Part shown: piece by piece, positions 16,599 through 24,385 of the stretch
Layout of the letters: every line of letters starts with the position of its first letter
Position numbering within the stretch: position 1 is the first letter of the stretch
Assembly (NCBI GenBank): GCA_946544685.1
Contig: CAMNML010000007.1
Coordinates: forward strand, 1-41,511
Direction: 5' to 3'
Length of the DNA: 41,511 nucleotides
Origin: an uncultured Caryophanales bacterium
Lineage (GTDB): Bacteria > Bacillota_I > Bacilli_A > RF39 > UBA660
Notes under the pieces: model-generated
Databases searched by the model: none
Told to the model about the DNA's origin: nothing
Seen by the model: only the letters and a program-made list of their open reading frames with translations
Translations under genes and position numbers: made by a program

Positions 16599-17988
16599 TT
16601 TGTCTTTCTAATATATCTCTTGCAGCAATTAATCCATTACTAGCAGCAACAACAATATTACCAGCTTTACCTGCACCATCACCAATAAAATAAATATTTT
16701 TATCTTTTAATTTAAATTTATTATTAGTAGTTATTTCATTAGAGAAAAACTTAATTTCAGGTCCATACAATAATGTTTCATCATTATTAACACCGGGTAT
16801 TATTTTATCGAGTGTTTCTAAACCCTCGAGAATATTTGTAATAATACGATGAGGAAGAACAAGTGCTAAATCACCCGCAACACAATCCTTTAAAGTTGGT
16901 TCAACATACCCCTTATTAATTCTATCCCAAGTAGACCTTCTACCAACTTTTAAATCCTTTAATATTTGAATAATTGGTTTTCCATCACCTAATACATTAG
17001 CAATTCTTGCAATAGACTCGCCATACTCCCTAGTATTAGTAACAGGATCAGTCAAACTAATTTTATTAATAAAAGCAAAATTAGAATTGTTAGATTTTAT
17101 ATCTTTTAAAGAATGTCCATTAACACATATATAACCATAATAATTTTCTTTAGCAACAAAACCACCAGGATTAGTACAAAAAGTACGAACCTCATCACCA
17201 TGAGTTTTAGTTTTTATAAAAATGCTGGGGTCATATATAACACTGCAAATACTATCCATAATTTCTTTTCTAACTTCAACTCTAACACCAATTTCAATAC
17301 TTCTAGAAGTATACTCTATATTATACTTATCAGCAATTTCTTGTATCCATTTAGCACCAGTTCTGCCAGGCGCAATAACAACATTATTGGCATTAACAAC
17401 ATTACTTTTTTTGCTTATATTGTATGTGACATTATTTAAATTATCAGTAGTACTAATATCAGTTACATTCGCACACTCTAAGATTTCAACACCTTTATCC
17501 CTAAGATAATCAGTAAAACTCTTAATATAAGAAGGTAATTTATCACTGCCTAAATGCTTTTGCTTTATAACAAGAAGTCTAGCACCATTAATTGCGACAT
17601 CTTTTTTAATTCTTAAAGCTTCATCCATATTAGTAGGATAAACCTGACTATCCATACCAAATTTATTAAAAATAGCTTCAGTATCATCAATAAGTTTATA
17701 AGCTTCACTTTCACTCATATATCTAAATAAATCTGATTTACCTAATTTAGGTATAAAATTTAACTTACCATCAGAAAAAGTTCCTGCTCCCCCGAATCCA
17801 GATAATATCTGACATGGATTACAATTAGCACACGCAACACCTTTTTTATTCATTGGGCATACTCTATTTTCAGCAAGTCTACCTTTATCCAAAAGTAATA
17901 CTTTTAAATCCTTATTATTTTCAATTAATTCATATGCAGCAAATAATCCAGCAGGACCAGCACCTATAATAACAACATCATAAATCAT
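16588..17988 (-). CDS. NAD(P)/FAD-dependent oxidoreductase (COG2509-type dehydrogenase)
   Basis: 466 residues. A dinucleotide-binding fold opens the protein (VVIIGAGPAGLFAAYEL, then LLLDKGR). A cysteine cluster, VCPMNKKGVACANCNPCQ at about residues 43-61, precedes GFGGAGTFSDGKLN. A second FAD contact, VIAPGRTGAKW, is near the middle, and the C-terminus has FIGDGAGKAGNIVVAASNGLIAARD. This combination, including the Cys-rich insert, fits the uncharacterised FAD-dependent dehydrogenases of COG2509. The substrate is unknown. GGTGATG precedes the start. It is a single-gene unit, divergent from the repeat-protein operon. Confidence 0.88.
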   Translation of the reverse strand: MIYDVVIIGAGPAGLFAAYELIENNKDLKVLLLDKGRLAENRVCPMNKKGVACANCNPCQILSGFGGAGTFSDGKLNFIPKLGKSDLFRYMSESEAYKLIDDTEAIFNKFGMDSQVYPTNMDEALRIKKDVAINGARLLVIKQKHLGSDKLPSYIKSFTDYLRDKGVEILECANVTDISTTDNLNNVTYNISKKSNVVNANNVVIAPGRTGAKWIQEIADKYNIEYTSRSIEIGVRVEVRKEIMDSICSVIYDPSIFIKTKTHGDEVRTFCTNPGGFVAKENYYGYICVNGHSLKDIKSNNSNFAFINKISLTDPVTNTREYGESIARIANVLGDGKPIIQILKDLKVGRRSTWDRINKGYVEPTLKDCVAGDLALVLPHRIITNILEGLETLDKIIPGVNNDETLLYGPEIKFFSNEITTNNKFKLKDKNIYFIGDGAGKAGNIVVAASNGLIAARDILERQKSE

Positions 17989-18003
17989 AACATCACCATA
18001 ATA

Positions 18004-18012
18004 ATTGTATCA
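18004..18012 (-). promoter_or_regulatory. Extended -10 of the FAD oxidoreductase gene
   Basis: On the minus strand TGA then TACAAT (18009-18004), 15 nt before the start codon; no clear -35. Confidence 0.35.
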
Positions 18013-18094
18013 TTTTTTTAAATAACAAAACACTAATTTAAAGAAAAAATATAAAAAATATCATTAGAGAATATAGTGATTTTTTTTAATAATA

Positions 18095-18123
18095 TTGATT
18101 TTTTAATTGATATAGTTTAAAAT
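18095..18123 (+). promoter_or_regulatory. Promoter of the repeat-protein operon
   Basis: TTGATT (18095-18100), 17 nt, TAAAAT (18118-18123), followed by AGGAGG 8-9 nt before the gene start at 18147. It resembles sigma-A; I see no sigma-E, F, G or K pattern. Confidence 0.6.
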
Positions 18124-18146
18124 CTTAATAGGAGGATAAGGGTACT

Positions 18147-20414
18147 ATGAGCAATATTAGAACAAACTTAAATACGCCAAGAAATGTAACAAATAACACA
18201 CGAAGAATTACAAATCAAAATATGTGTTCAAGCAGAAGAACACAAAGCACTCAAAGAATTAATACAAAACCAACAAATTTATGCGTAACAAAGCCAAAAA
18301 CAACCAATGTAAAACCTCAAATAAACAAAAATAATATAGATATAGATAGAATAGCGATCAGTGCCGAAAACGCAAAGAAAGGCGAATTTATTAAAAGCAA
18401 TAAGTTAAATAAAGAAATCTTTCTTGAAAGTAAAAATGTAACTTATAAAAACTATGATAATGATTCAATATTAATAAGTAATGAAGGGGTACCAATCGGA
18501 TTTACCGACTTAAAAGGAATAAAAAAAGATTTAAATGTACAAAATAATTGGTGCAATTCAAAAAATACGACAACACAAAATAATTGGTGCAATTCAAAAA
18601 ATACAACAACACAAAATAACTGGTGCAATTCAAAAAATACAACAACACAAAATAATTGGTGCAATTCAAAAAATACAACAACACAAAATAATTGGTGCAA
18701 TTCAAAAAATACGACAACACAAAATAATTGGTGCAATTCAAAAAATACGACAACACAAAATAATTGGTGCAATTCAAAAAATACGACAACACAAAATAAT
18801 TGGTGCAATTCAAAAGATACAACAACACAAAATAATTGGTGCAATTCAAAAAATACGACAACACAAAATAATTGGTGTAATTCAAAAAATACAACAACAC
18901 AAAATAATTGGTGCAATTCAAAAAATACAACAACACAAAATAACTGGTGCAATTCAAAAGATACGACAACACAAAATAACTGGTGCAATTCAAAAAATAC
19001 AACAACACAAAATAACTGGTGCAATTCAAAAGATACAACAACACAAAATAATTGGTGCAATTCAAAAGATACGACAACACAAAATAATTGGAAAAATGCC
19101 AACACCACAACATCTTCAAGTAATTGGTGTAATTCAAATAACACCACAACTCAAAATAATTGGCATTTTGAAAACGATGATTATATGAATTCAAAAGCAT
19201 ACGCTATTTTAAAAGGATTAAATATTGCTGGATTAAACGCTGCATTTAAACCAAGTGGTAATATTTCGGTTACAGATCTATGTACTTCTAAGAGAGTTAG
19301 CTATGGTAATTATATAAACATATATGATAATGGAAGAGTAACATATAATGTAGACGGAGCAGAACATAATTTATCAATACTATCGAATGATATTATAAGC
19401 CGTGATTTAAATATTTCAGATATAGTTAGTATCAAAAAAAATGGTAATGCGGTGGATGTAATTACTAAAAAAGGTAATACACTTCATTTATTAAATAATG
19501 AATCAGTTATTGTAAATACAGACAAGGATGGAAATATACTGTATGGATATACCATGAATCCTGATGGGGAATTATCAGATATATCTATATTCAATGATTA
19601 TATGAATTCAAATTATCAATATGGTGGAAGACAAGCAACATTTAGACAAAATGTGGATGAATACTTAAATGATCCAATCATATATAATGAATTAGAAAAG
19701 AGTTTTCCAGGTTCAACTTGGAATGAAAAAAGAGCTTATTTAAGCAATATGTCAGGAAGATGTTGTGGATATGTTGCAGAAATAAATAGCTTATACAAAA
19801 ATTATCAAGGAAGAGAATCAGAATTCCGAGATAAGTTTGGTTTTGATATGTATAAGGTAGATAATAATGGAAATATAGATTATAACTATGAATACATGGT
19901 TTTAAAATATTATGACTATGTTTACTCTACTACCGGTCAAAAAAATATAAATGAAATATGTAATATGAATACAGGATATAATACACCAGAAGGATACAAA
20001 TTTGCTGATTTTATAACAAATGACTATGGTATAAATTGTAATGTTCAGCAGTATATTAATACTGACTTAGGAGATATTGGTATAGAACAAGCAACTGTCA
20101 TGGGTCCTAATGACACAGTCGCTGATGTCAATATTTCAAATATTTATTCGAGAGAACAAACATTAACTGCATATCGAGATCTTGTATCACAAGGACATGA
20201 TGATATAATGATAGGAGCATATAAATATCGCTTAATAGACTGCGAAAATGGATCGCTTTTTACAAGCCCTACAACAGCGCACGCAATGACAGTTCTAGGT
20301 GAAGAAAATAACAACCTTATTGTAAGTTCATTTGGTAGAAAATATATTTTGGATTTAGGATATACAGAGAGTATTGAAGGCTATAACAATTTTTATACTA
20401 CTGATTATGAATAG
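18147..20414 (+). CDS. Tandem NNWCNSKNTTTQ-repeat protein with predicted papain-like cysteine-peptidase C-terminus
   Basis: 755 residues, no recognised family as a whole. Residues 1-65 are a basic, Asn/Thr/Arg-rich, probably disordered tail without signal peptide or membrane helix. Residues 133-312 are fifteen 12-residue repeats NNWCNSK(N/D)TTTQ, followed by two degenerate copies (313-336). A beta-rich region follows (about 345-500). The last 240 residues look like a papain-fold peptidase: SGRCCGYVAEINSLY (C539 or C540 as nucleophile), TTAHAMTVLG (H712), and NNLIVSSFGRKYIL (S728 and G730 near the usual Asn/Trp-Gly position). The peptidase call rests on motif order only. It heads an operon with an unknown protein and two glycosyltransferases, suggesting a sugar-modified or self-processed surface or spore protein, or a secreted effector (inference). 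AGGAGG precedes ATG. Confidence 0.8.
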   Translation: MSNIRTNLNTPRNVTNNTRRITNQNMCSSRRTQSTQRINTKPTNLCVTKPKTTNVKPQINKNNIDIDRIAISAENAKKGEFIKSNKLNKEIFLESKNVTYKNYDNDSILISNEGVPIGFTDLKGIKKDLNVQNNWCNSKNTTTQNNWCNSKNTTTQNNWCNSKNTTTQNNWCNSKNTTTQNNWCNSKNTTTQNNWCNSKNTTTQNNWCNSKNTTTQNNWCNSKDTTTQNNWCNSKNTTTQNNWCNSKNTTTQNNWCNSKNTTTQNNWCNSKDTTTQNNWCNSKNTTTQNNWCNSKDTTTQNNWCNSKDTTTQNNWKNANTTTSSSNWCNSNNTTTQNNWHFENDDYMNSKAYAILKGLNIAGLNAAFKPSGNISVTDLCTSKRVSYGNYINIYDNGRVTYNVDGAEHNLSILSNDIISRDLNISDIVSIKKNGNAVDVITKKGNTLHLLNNESVIVNTDKDGNILYGYTMNPDGELSDISIFNDYMNSNYQYGGRQATFRQNVDEYLNDPIIYNELEKSFPGSTWNEKRAYLSNMSGRCCGYVAEINSLYKNYQGRESEFRDKFGFDMYKVDNNGNIDYNYEYMVLKYYDYVYSTTGQKNINEICNMNTGYNTPEGYKFADFITNDYGINCNVQQYINTDLGDIGIEQATVMGPNDTVADVNISNIYSREQTLTAYRDLVSQGHDDIMIGAYKYRLIDCENGSLFTSPTTAHAMTVLGEENNNLIVSSFGRKYILDLGYTESIEGYNNFYTTDYE
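18543..19154 (+). repeat. 36-bp tandem repeat array (15 near-perfect plus 2 degenerate units)
   Basis: Units begin every 36 nt from 18543; fifteen units run to 19082 and two diverged ones to 19154. The sequence encodes NNWCNSKNTTTQ. Variation between units is almost entirely silent (ACA/ACG, AAT/AAC, TGC/TGT); the only amino-acid change within the fifteen is Asn to Asp at unit position 8, in units 8, 12, 14 and 15. Other reading frames are also open across the array, which is a by-product of the 36-nt period. Confidence 0.97.
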
Positions 20415-20425
20415 GAGGAATTTAT

Positions 20426-21061
20426 TTGAATTATAGTAATAAAGACTTAGCGATTGAAAAAGGATTAATTGTCGACGATGACAATAGTTTATACATGGAA
20501 TTGTCTAATTTATATAAATCAATATTTGCTGATTTCTTATTATCAAAAATCAGTTTAAAAAAATATGATGATGAAATAAGTAATAGTTCTTTAGATTTTT
20601 ATAAACCAAATTTAGAAAATCCTACCTTTAATGAACTAGACGAATATAATGGATTAAACTATATCTATATATTAAATAATTTTTATGTAGAAAAATTAAG
20701 CAAACAAGATATAGAAATATTTAAAAATTCACTTATAAATGATGATATAAACAGTGAAAAATTAACTTGTATTGTTGAAAAAACATATAAAGAAATAGTG
20801 AAATTAGACTGTCTCGGAATGGAAGACCAACAATTTAATCTTTGTTATGGACCATCAGCTCCATTCAATTTTGCTAAAAATGATGCACTGGTTTTAAAGA
20901 TATACTATGGTATAACAGAACATAATGAGGAAAAAGAAGAAGCATTAGAAAGATTTAAAAAAATAGACAATTTCATAGATGAATTATCAAAGCAATTAAA
21001 AACAGAAATAAAAGAAAAGTTAAATATTAATTGTGATATTTTAACTGAACAAAGAATTTAA
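20426..21061 (+). CDS. Unknown 211-residue partner of the repeat protein, TTG start
   Basis: I do not recognise this family. Start TTG 20426 follows an AGGAGGAA site that overlaps the stop of the repeat-protein gene (11-nt gap), so the two are tightly coupled. The protein is soluble, acidic and mainly helical, with a central patch LGMEDQQFNLCYGPSAPFNFAK (two short parts) that looks conserved, followed by a strand (ALVLKIYYGIT) and a C-terminal Lys/Glu helix. The position directly after a predicted peptidase suggests an immunity protein, inhibitor or chaperone for it; a sugar-processing role with the downstream transferases is an alternative. Both are inferences from gene order. Confidence 0.72.
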   Translation: MNYSNKDLAIEKGLIVDDDNSLYMELSNLYKSIFADFLLSKISLKKYDDEISNSSLDFYKPNLENPTFNELDEYNGLNYIYILNNFYVEKLSKQDIEIFKNSLINDDINSEKLTCIVEKTYKEIVKLDCLGMEDQQFNLCYGPSAPFNFAKNDALVLKIYYGITEHNEEKEEALERFKKIDNFIDELSKQLKTEIKEKLNINCDILTEQRI

Positions 21062-21063
21062 TA

Positions 21064-22014
21064 ATGATAGATATAATAATACCCGCATACAATGCACATA
21101 AAACAATAGAAAAAACACTATACTCTATAGCGTATCAAGATGTTATTAACAACATAAATGTATATGTGATAAATGATTCGTCAAATGAAGACTATTCAAA
21201 AATAATAAAACACTTCAAACACTTCATGAAAATAAAAGAAATAAAACTAAAAAAAAATAGTGGACCAGGAGTTGCACGCAAGACAGGTATAATAAACTCA
21301 AATAGTAAATACATAATGTTTATAGACAGCGACGATGTACTATATGATTGTTTCTCGGTTAAAAGATTATATGATTGTATTGAAAATACAAATGCAGATG
21401 TAGTCATTGGAAACTTTTATGAAGAATGTGATGACTATATCTATGAACACAATGAAGATAATATATGGTTACATGGGAAAATATATAGAAGAAAATTTCT
21501 AGAAGCAAATGAAATAAATTTTAATAATAGCAGATTAAATGAAGATAATGGATTTAATCAATTAGTATTTCTATGTAATAGCAAAGTCTATTATATAAAT
21601 AACTATGTTTATATCTGGTGCAATAATAAAAACTCAATAACAAGAAAAGATAATCATTCAGCAATGTATGAACTACTTTTAGGATATATATATAATATAA
21701 CATGGTCACTTGAAAACGCTATTAAAAGAAATTGTGATCAAAATAAAATAGCAAACTTATCTTTTATATCTTTAATGGCAATTTATAGTCACTATTTAAG
21801 CTTTAAAGAAAAAAACAAACAAAAAGAAATATTAGAACAATCAAAAAAAATAAAAAAAATTCTTGATAAATATGAAATATCCAATGAGAAAAAAATAGAA
21901 CTATTAAGTGTTCAATTTGATTCACTTTATAATGGTGATAGTAGAAATGATATACTAAATGCAGAAATAACATTTAAAGAATTTTTAAAACTAGTAGATG
22001 AGGTAAAAGAATGA
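21064..22014 (+). CDS. Family 2 glycosyltransferase, first of tandem pair
   Basis: 316 residues: GT-A domain starting IDIIIPAYNAHKTIEKTLYS, with nucleotide-sugar motifs INDSS and the metal-binding IDSDD (88-91), and the acceptor-side motif LHGKIYRRKFLE with NEDNGFNQL. There is no membrane helix, so it acts in the cytosol or at the membrane face. The C-terminal 80 residues are helical. It begins 2 nt after the 211-residue gene and overlaps the second transferase by four bases (ATGA). It ends in TGA, showing that TGA is a stop here. It may glycosylate the repeat protein or a related glycan; the sugar is unknown. Confidence 0.88.
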   Translation: MIDIIIPAYNAHKTIEKTLYSIAYQDVINNINVYVINDSSNEDYSKIIKHFKHFMKIKEIKLKKNSGPGVARKTGIINSNSKYIMFIDSDDVLYDCFSVKRLYDCIENTNADVVIGNFYEECDDYIYEHNEDNIWLHGKIYRRKFLEANEINFNNSRLNEDNGFNQLVFLCNSKVYYINNYVYIWCNNKNSITRKDNHSAMYELLLGYIYNITWSLENAIKRNCDQNKIANLSFISLMAIYSHYLSFKEKNKQKEILEQSKKIKKILDKYEISNEKKIELLSVQFDSLYNGDSRNDILNAEITFKEFLKLVDEVKE

Positions 22015-22916
22015 TAGACATAATTATTCCAGCATATAATGCACATAAATATATAGAAAAAGCTTTAATAAGTATATCAATGCAAACAATAAGCAATCAA
22101 GTAAACGTTTATATAATAAATGATTGCTCAAAAAAAGATTATAGTGAAATTATTAAAATATTTAAAGATAGAATAAAAATAAAAGAAATAAAGTTAGAAA
22201 AAAACAGTGGACCAGGAGTAGCAAGACAAATAGGAATAGAAAAATCAAAAAACGAATACATTCTTTTTCTAGATAGTGATGATTTATTATACAATATATT
22301 CTCACTTGAAAAACTATATAAAACAATAATATCAAATAAAGCAGATATATGCATAGGCGGCATTTTAGATGAAGATGATAATAATCTAAATTACTATAAC
22401 AATCATATGGGATGCCTACACGGAAAACTATATAGAAGAAAAATTATAGAAAAAAATAATCTAAAATTCAATAATTCAAGAAGTAGTGAGGACAATAGTT
22501 TTAATAGACTATTCCTGATGTCAAATCCTAAAATAACATATTTAGATGAATGCGTATATTTATATAGAGATAACAAAAAATCTCAATCAAAAAAATACAC
22601 AGGTGCTAAATACATAAAAGACTATATATATAATATGGAATGGGCAGTTGAACAAGCAGAACAAAAAAAATACGATAAATATCAAATTGCAGAATTAATC
22701 TTCTCAACAATATCTTATATTTACTCAATATATGTAAACAACCAAGAATTAGAAGAAATTAATGTAATATTTGATATGTCAAAAAATTTAATAAAACTGT
22801 ATGATAAATATAAAGGAATACTAAGTAATGAGGATTATAAATTTTTATATGATGAATTTGAAAAAATAAACATTCCAAAAATATCATTATATGAATTTAT
22901 AAAACTATGTAGATAA
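22011..22916 (+). CDS. Family 2 glycosyltransferase, second of tandem pair
   Basis: 301 residues, clearly paralogous to the preceding transferase. The first 13 residues (MIDIIIPAYNAHK) and the NSGPGVAR block are identical, the metal motif DSDD is at the same positions (88-91), and LHGKLYRRKIIE and EDNSFNRLF correspond. The start overlaps the previous stop as ATGA, indicating translational coupling. There is no signal peptide or membrane helix. Divergence in the C-terminal half suggests that the two add different sugars or act in sequence (inference). The stop is followed by the operon terminator. Confidence 0.88.
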   Translation: MIDIIIPAYNAHKYIEKALISISMQTISNQVNVYIINDCSKKDYSEIIKIFKDRIKIKEIKLEKNSGPGVARQIGIEKSKNEYILFLDSDDLLYNIFSLEKLYKTIISNKADICIGGILDEDDNNLNYYNNHMGCLHGKLYRRKIIEKNNLKFNNSRSSEDNSFNRLFLMSNPKITYLDECVYLYRDNKKSQSKKYTGAKYIKDYIYNMEWAVEQAEQKKYDKYQIAELIFSTISYIYSIYVNNQELEEINVIFDMSKNLIKLYDKYKGILSNEDYKFLYDEFEKINIPKISLYEFIKLCR

Positions 22917-22932
22917 CTAATGTTATCTTTTT
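22912..22932 (+). terminator. Terminator of the repeat-protein/glycosyltransferase operon
   Basis: GATAAC/GTTATC stem with TAAT loop and five T; short, AT-rich, so moderate. Confidence 0.6.
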
Positions 22933-22964
22933 AAGTATTATTAGATTTTTTTTAAAAAAACGAC

Positions 22965-22993
22965 TTGTAATATTAATAAATTTATTATATACT
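22965..22993 (+). promoter_or_regulatory. Promoter of tig
   Basis: TTGTAA (22965-22970), 17 nt, TATACT (22988-22993). Confidence 0.6.
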
Positions 22994-23017
22994 ATACTGG
23001 TGTAAATGGAGGTAAAA

Positions 23018-24265
23018 ATGGAAAATATAAAAGAAATTAAAATAAAAGTAGAAGGAAAAAAATGGGAAGAAGCTATGGAAAAAGCATACAAAAAAGCTAG
23101 TAGTAACTTCCAAGTAGATGGTTTTAGAAAAGGACATGCACCTAAAAATGTGTTTTTAAAGAAATACACTCAAGAAAGACTAAACTTTGACTGCGCTGAT
23201 TTATGCCTTGATGAAGCTTATAATGATATGATCAAAAAAGCAAAAGACTTAGAAATCGTTGCTCAACCAGAAATTGGTATTAATGAAATATCAGAAAAAG
23301 GTGTAGAATTTGTATTTAAATTAACTTTAAAACCAGAAGTTAAATTAGGAAAATATAAAGGACTAGGTGTAAAAAAAGAAAAAGTAAAAGTAACAAAAGA
23401 GGAAATTGAACACGAAATAGAACACATAAGAAGCCATTATACAGAAAATGTAATAAAAGAAGGAAAAGTTGAAAACGGAAACATTGCTGTAATTGACTTT
23501 GAAGGATTTAAAGAAGGAGTAGCATTCCCAGGTGGAAAAGGAGAAAACTATTCATTAGAAATAGGTTCAAACACATTTATTCCAGGATTTGAAGATCAAG
23601 TAATAGGAATGAAAAAAGGAGAAACAAAAGATATAGAAGTAACATTCCCTGAAAACTATCATAGTGAAGATTTAAAAGGAGCTAAAGCAACATTTAAGGT
23701 AACAGTAAACGAAATAAAAGAAAAGAGAGTTCCTGAATTAGATAAAGATTTCTTCGAAGACTTAGGAATGGAAGGGATAAACTCAAAAGAAAGCCTAGAA
23801 AAACAAGTAAAAGAAAATCTAGAGGCAAAAAAAGAATCAGAAGCTGAAAATAAATATATAGATGAATTACTTGAAAAGGCTGCAAAAAATATTAAAGTTG
23901 AAATACCAGAAGTAATGATAGATGAAGAAGAAAACAGAATGGTAAAACAATATGAAGAAACATTAAAAATGCAAGGACTAAGCCTTGAACAATTCTATCA
24001 ATTCACTAATTCAGATGAAGCAAAATTAAAAGAACAAATGAAAGACGAAGCTGTAAAAAGAATTACATATAGATTAATGCTAGAAGAAATCGCTAAAGCA
24101 GAAAAAATAGAGGTATCTGATAAAGATGCAAAAGAAGAAGCAAAGAAAATGGCAGAAAAATACAACATGAAAGAAAAAGAATTCTTAGAAGCATTTGGTG
24201 GATTAGAAATGATGAAATATGATATAAAAATGAGAAAATCAATGGAAATACTAAAAAGCGAATAA
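23018..24265 (+). CDS. tig: Trigger factor (ribosome-associated peptidyl-prolyl isomerase chaperone)
   Basis: 415 residues from ATG 23018, chosen because GGAGGT lies just upstream; ATG 23006, four codons earlier, is possible with a weaker site. The ribosome-binding loop is present as GFRKGHAPKNVF. The FKBP-type isomerase domain spans about residues 140-235 (IAVIDFEGFKEGVAFPGGKGENYSLE ends, GFEDQVIGMKKGE, VTFPENYHSEDLKG). The C-terminal helical chaperone arms follow. It folds nascent chains at the ribosome exit. It is single-gene, with its own promoter and terminator. Confidence 0.96.
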   Translation: MENIKEIKIKVEGKKWEEAMEKAYKKASSNFQVDGFRKGHAPKNVFLKKYTQERLNFDCADLCLDEAYNDMIKKAKDLEIVAQPEIGINEISEKGVEFVFKLTLKPEVKLGKYKGLGVKKEKVKVTKEEIEHEIEHIRSHYTENVIKEGKVENGNIAVIDFEGFKEGVAFPGGKGENYSLEIGSNTFIPGFEDQVIGMKKGETKDIEVTFPENYHSEDLKGAKATFKVTVNEIKEKRVPELDKDFFEDLGMEGINSKESLEKQVKENLEAKKESEAENKYIDELLEKAAKNIKVEIPEVMIDEEENRMVKQYEETLKMQGLSLEQFYQFTNSDEAKLKEQMKDEAVKRITYRLMLEEIAKAEKIEVSDKDAKEEAKKMAEKYNMKEKEFLEAFGGLEMMKYDIKMRKSMEILKSE

Positions 24266-24278
24266 TCGCTTTTTTTTT
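24254..24278 (+). terminator. Terminator after tig
   Basis: AAAAGCGA/TCGCTTTT stem with ATAA loop and a T tract; the stop codon lies in the loop. Confidence 0.88.
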
Positions 24279-24347
24279 GTTAATAAAAAAAATAACTTCA
24301 ATAATTGTCAAAAAAAGTAAAAAAAACTCCATAAATTGAAAAAAATA

Positions 24348-24356
24348 TGATAAAAT
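24348..24356 (+). promoter_or_regulatory. Extended -10 promoter of ezrA
   Basis: TGA then TAAAAT (24351-24356), 29 nt before the start codon; -35 weak. Confidence 0.4.
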
Positions 24357-24385
24357 GTTATTAGGTAGAATAAAGAGGTGTTAAT

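Noticed and set aside
18543..19154. 36-bp periodic repeats as a CRISPR array
   Set aside because: There are no spacers; units are contiguous, in frame and encode a conserved peptide.
18452..19200. Long open frames on both strands across the repeat array
   Set aside because: They arise from the 36-nt period, which keeps every frame open if one unit lacks stops; none has a start and ribosome site.
21064..22014. Mycoplasma-type code (UGA as Trp)
   Set aside because: TGA ends this gene and Trp is encoded by TGG throughout, including the repeats.
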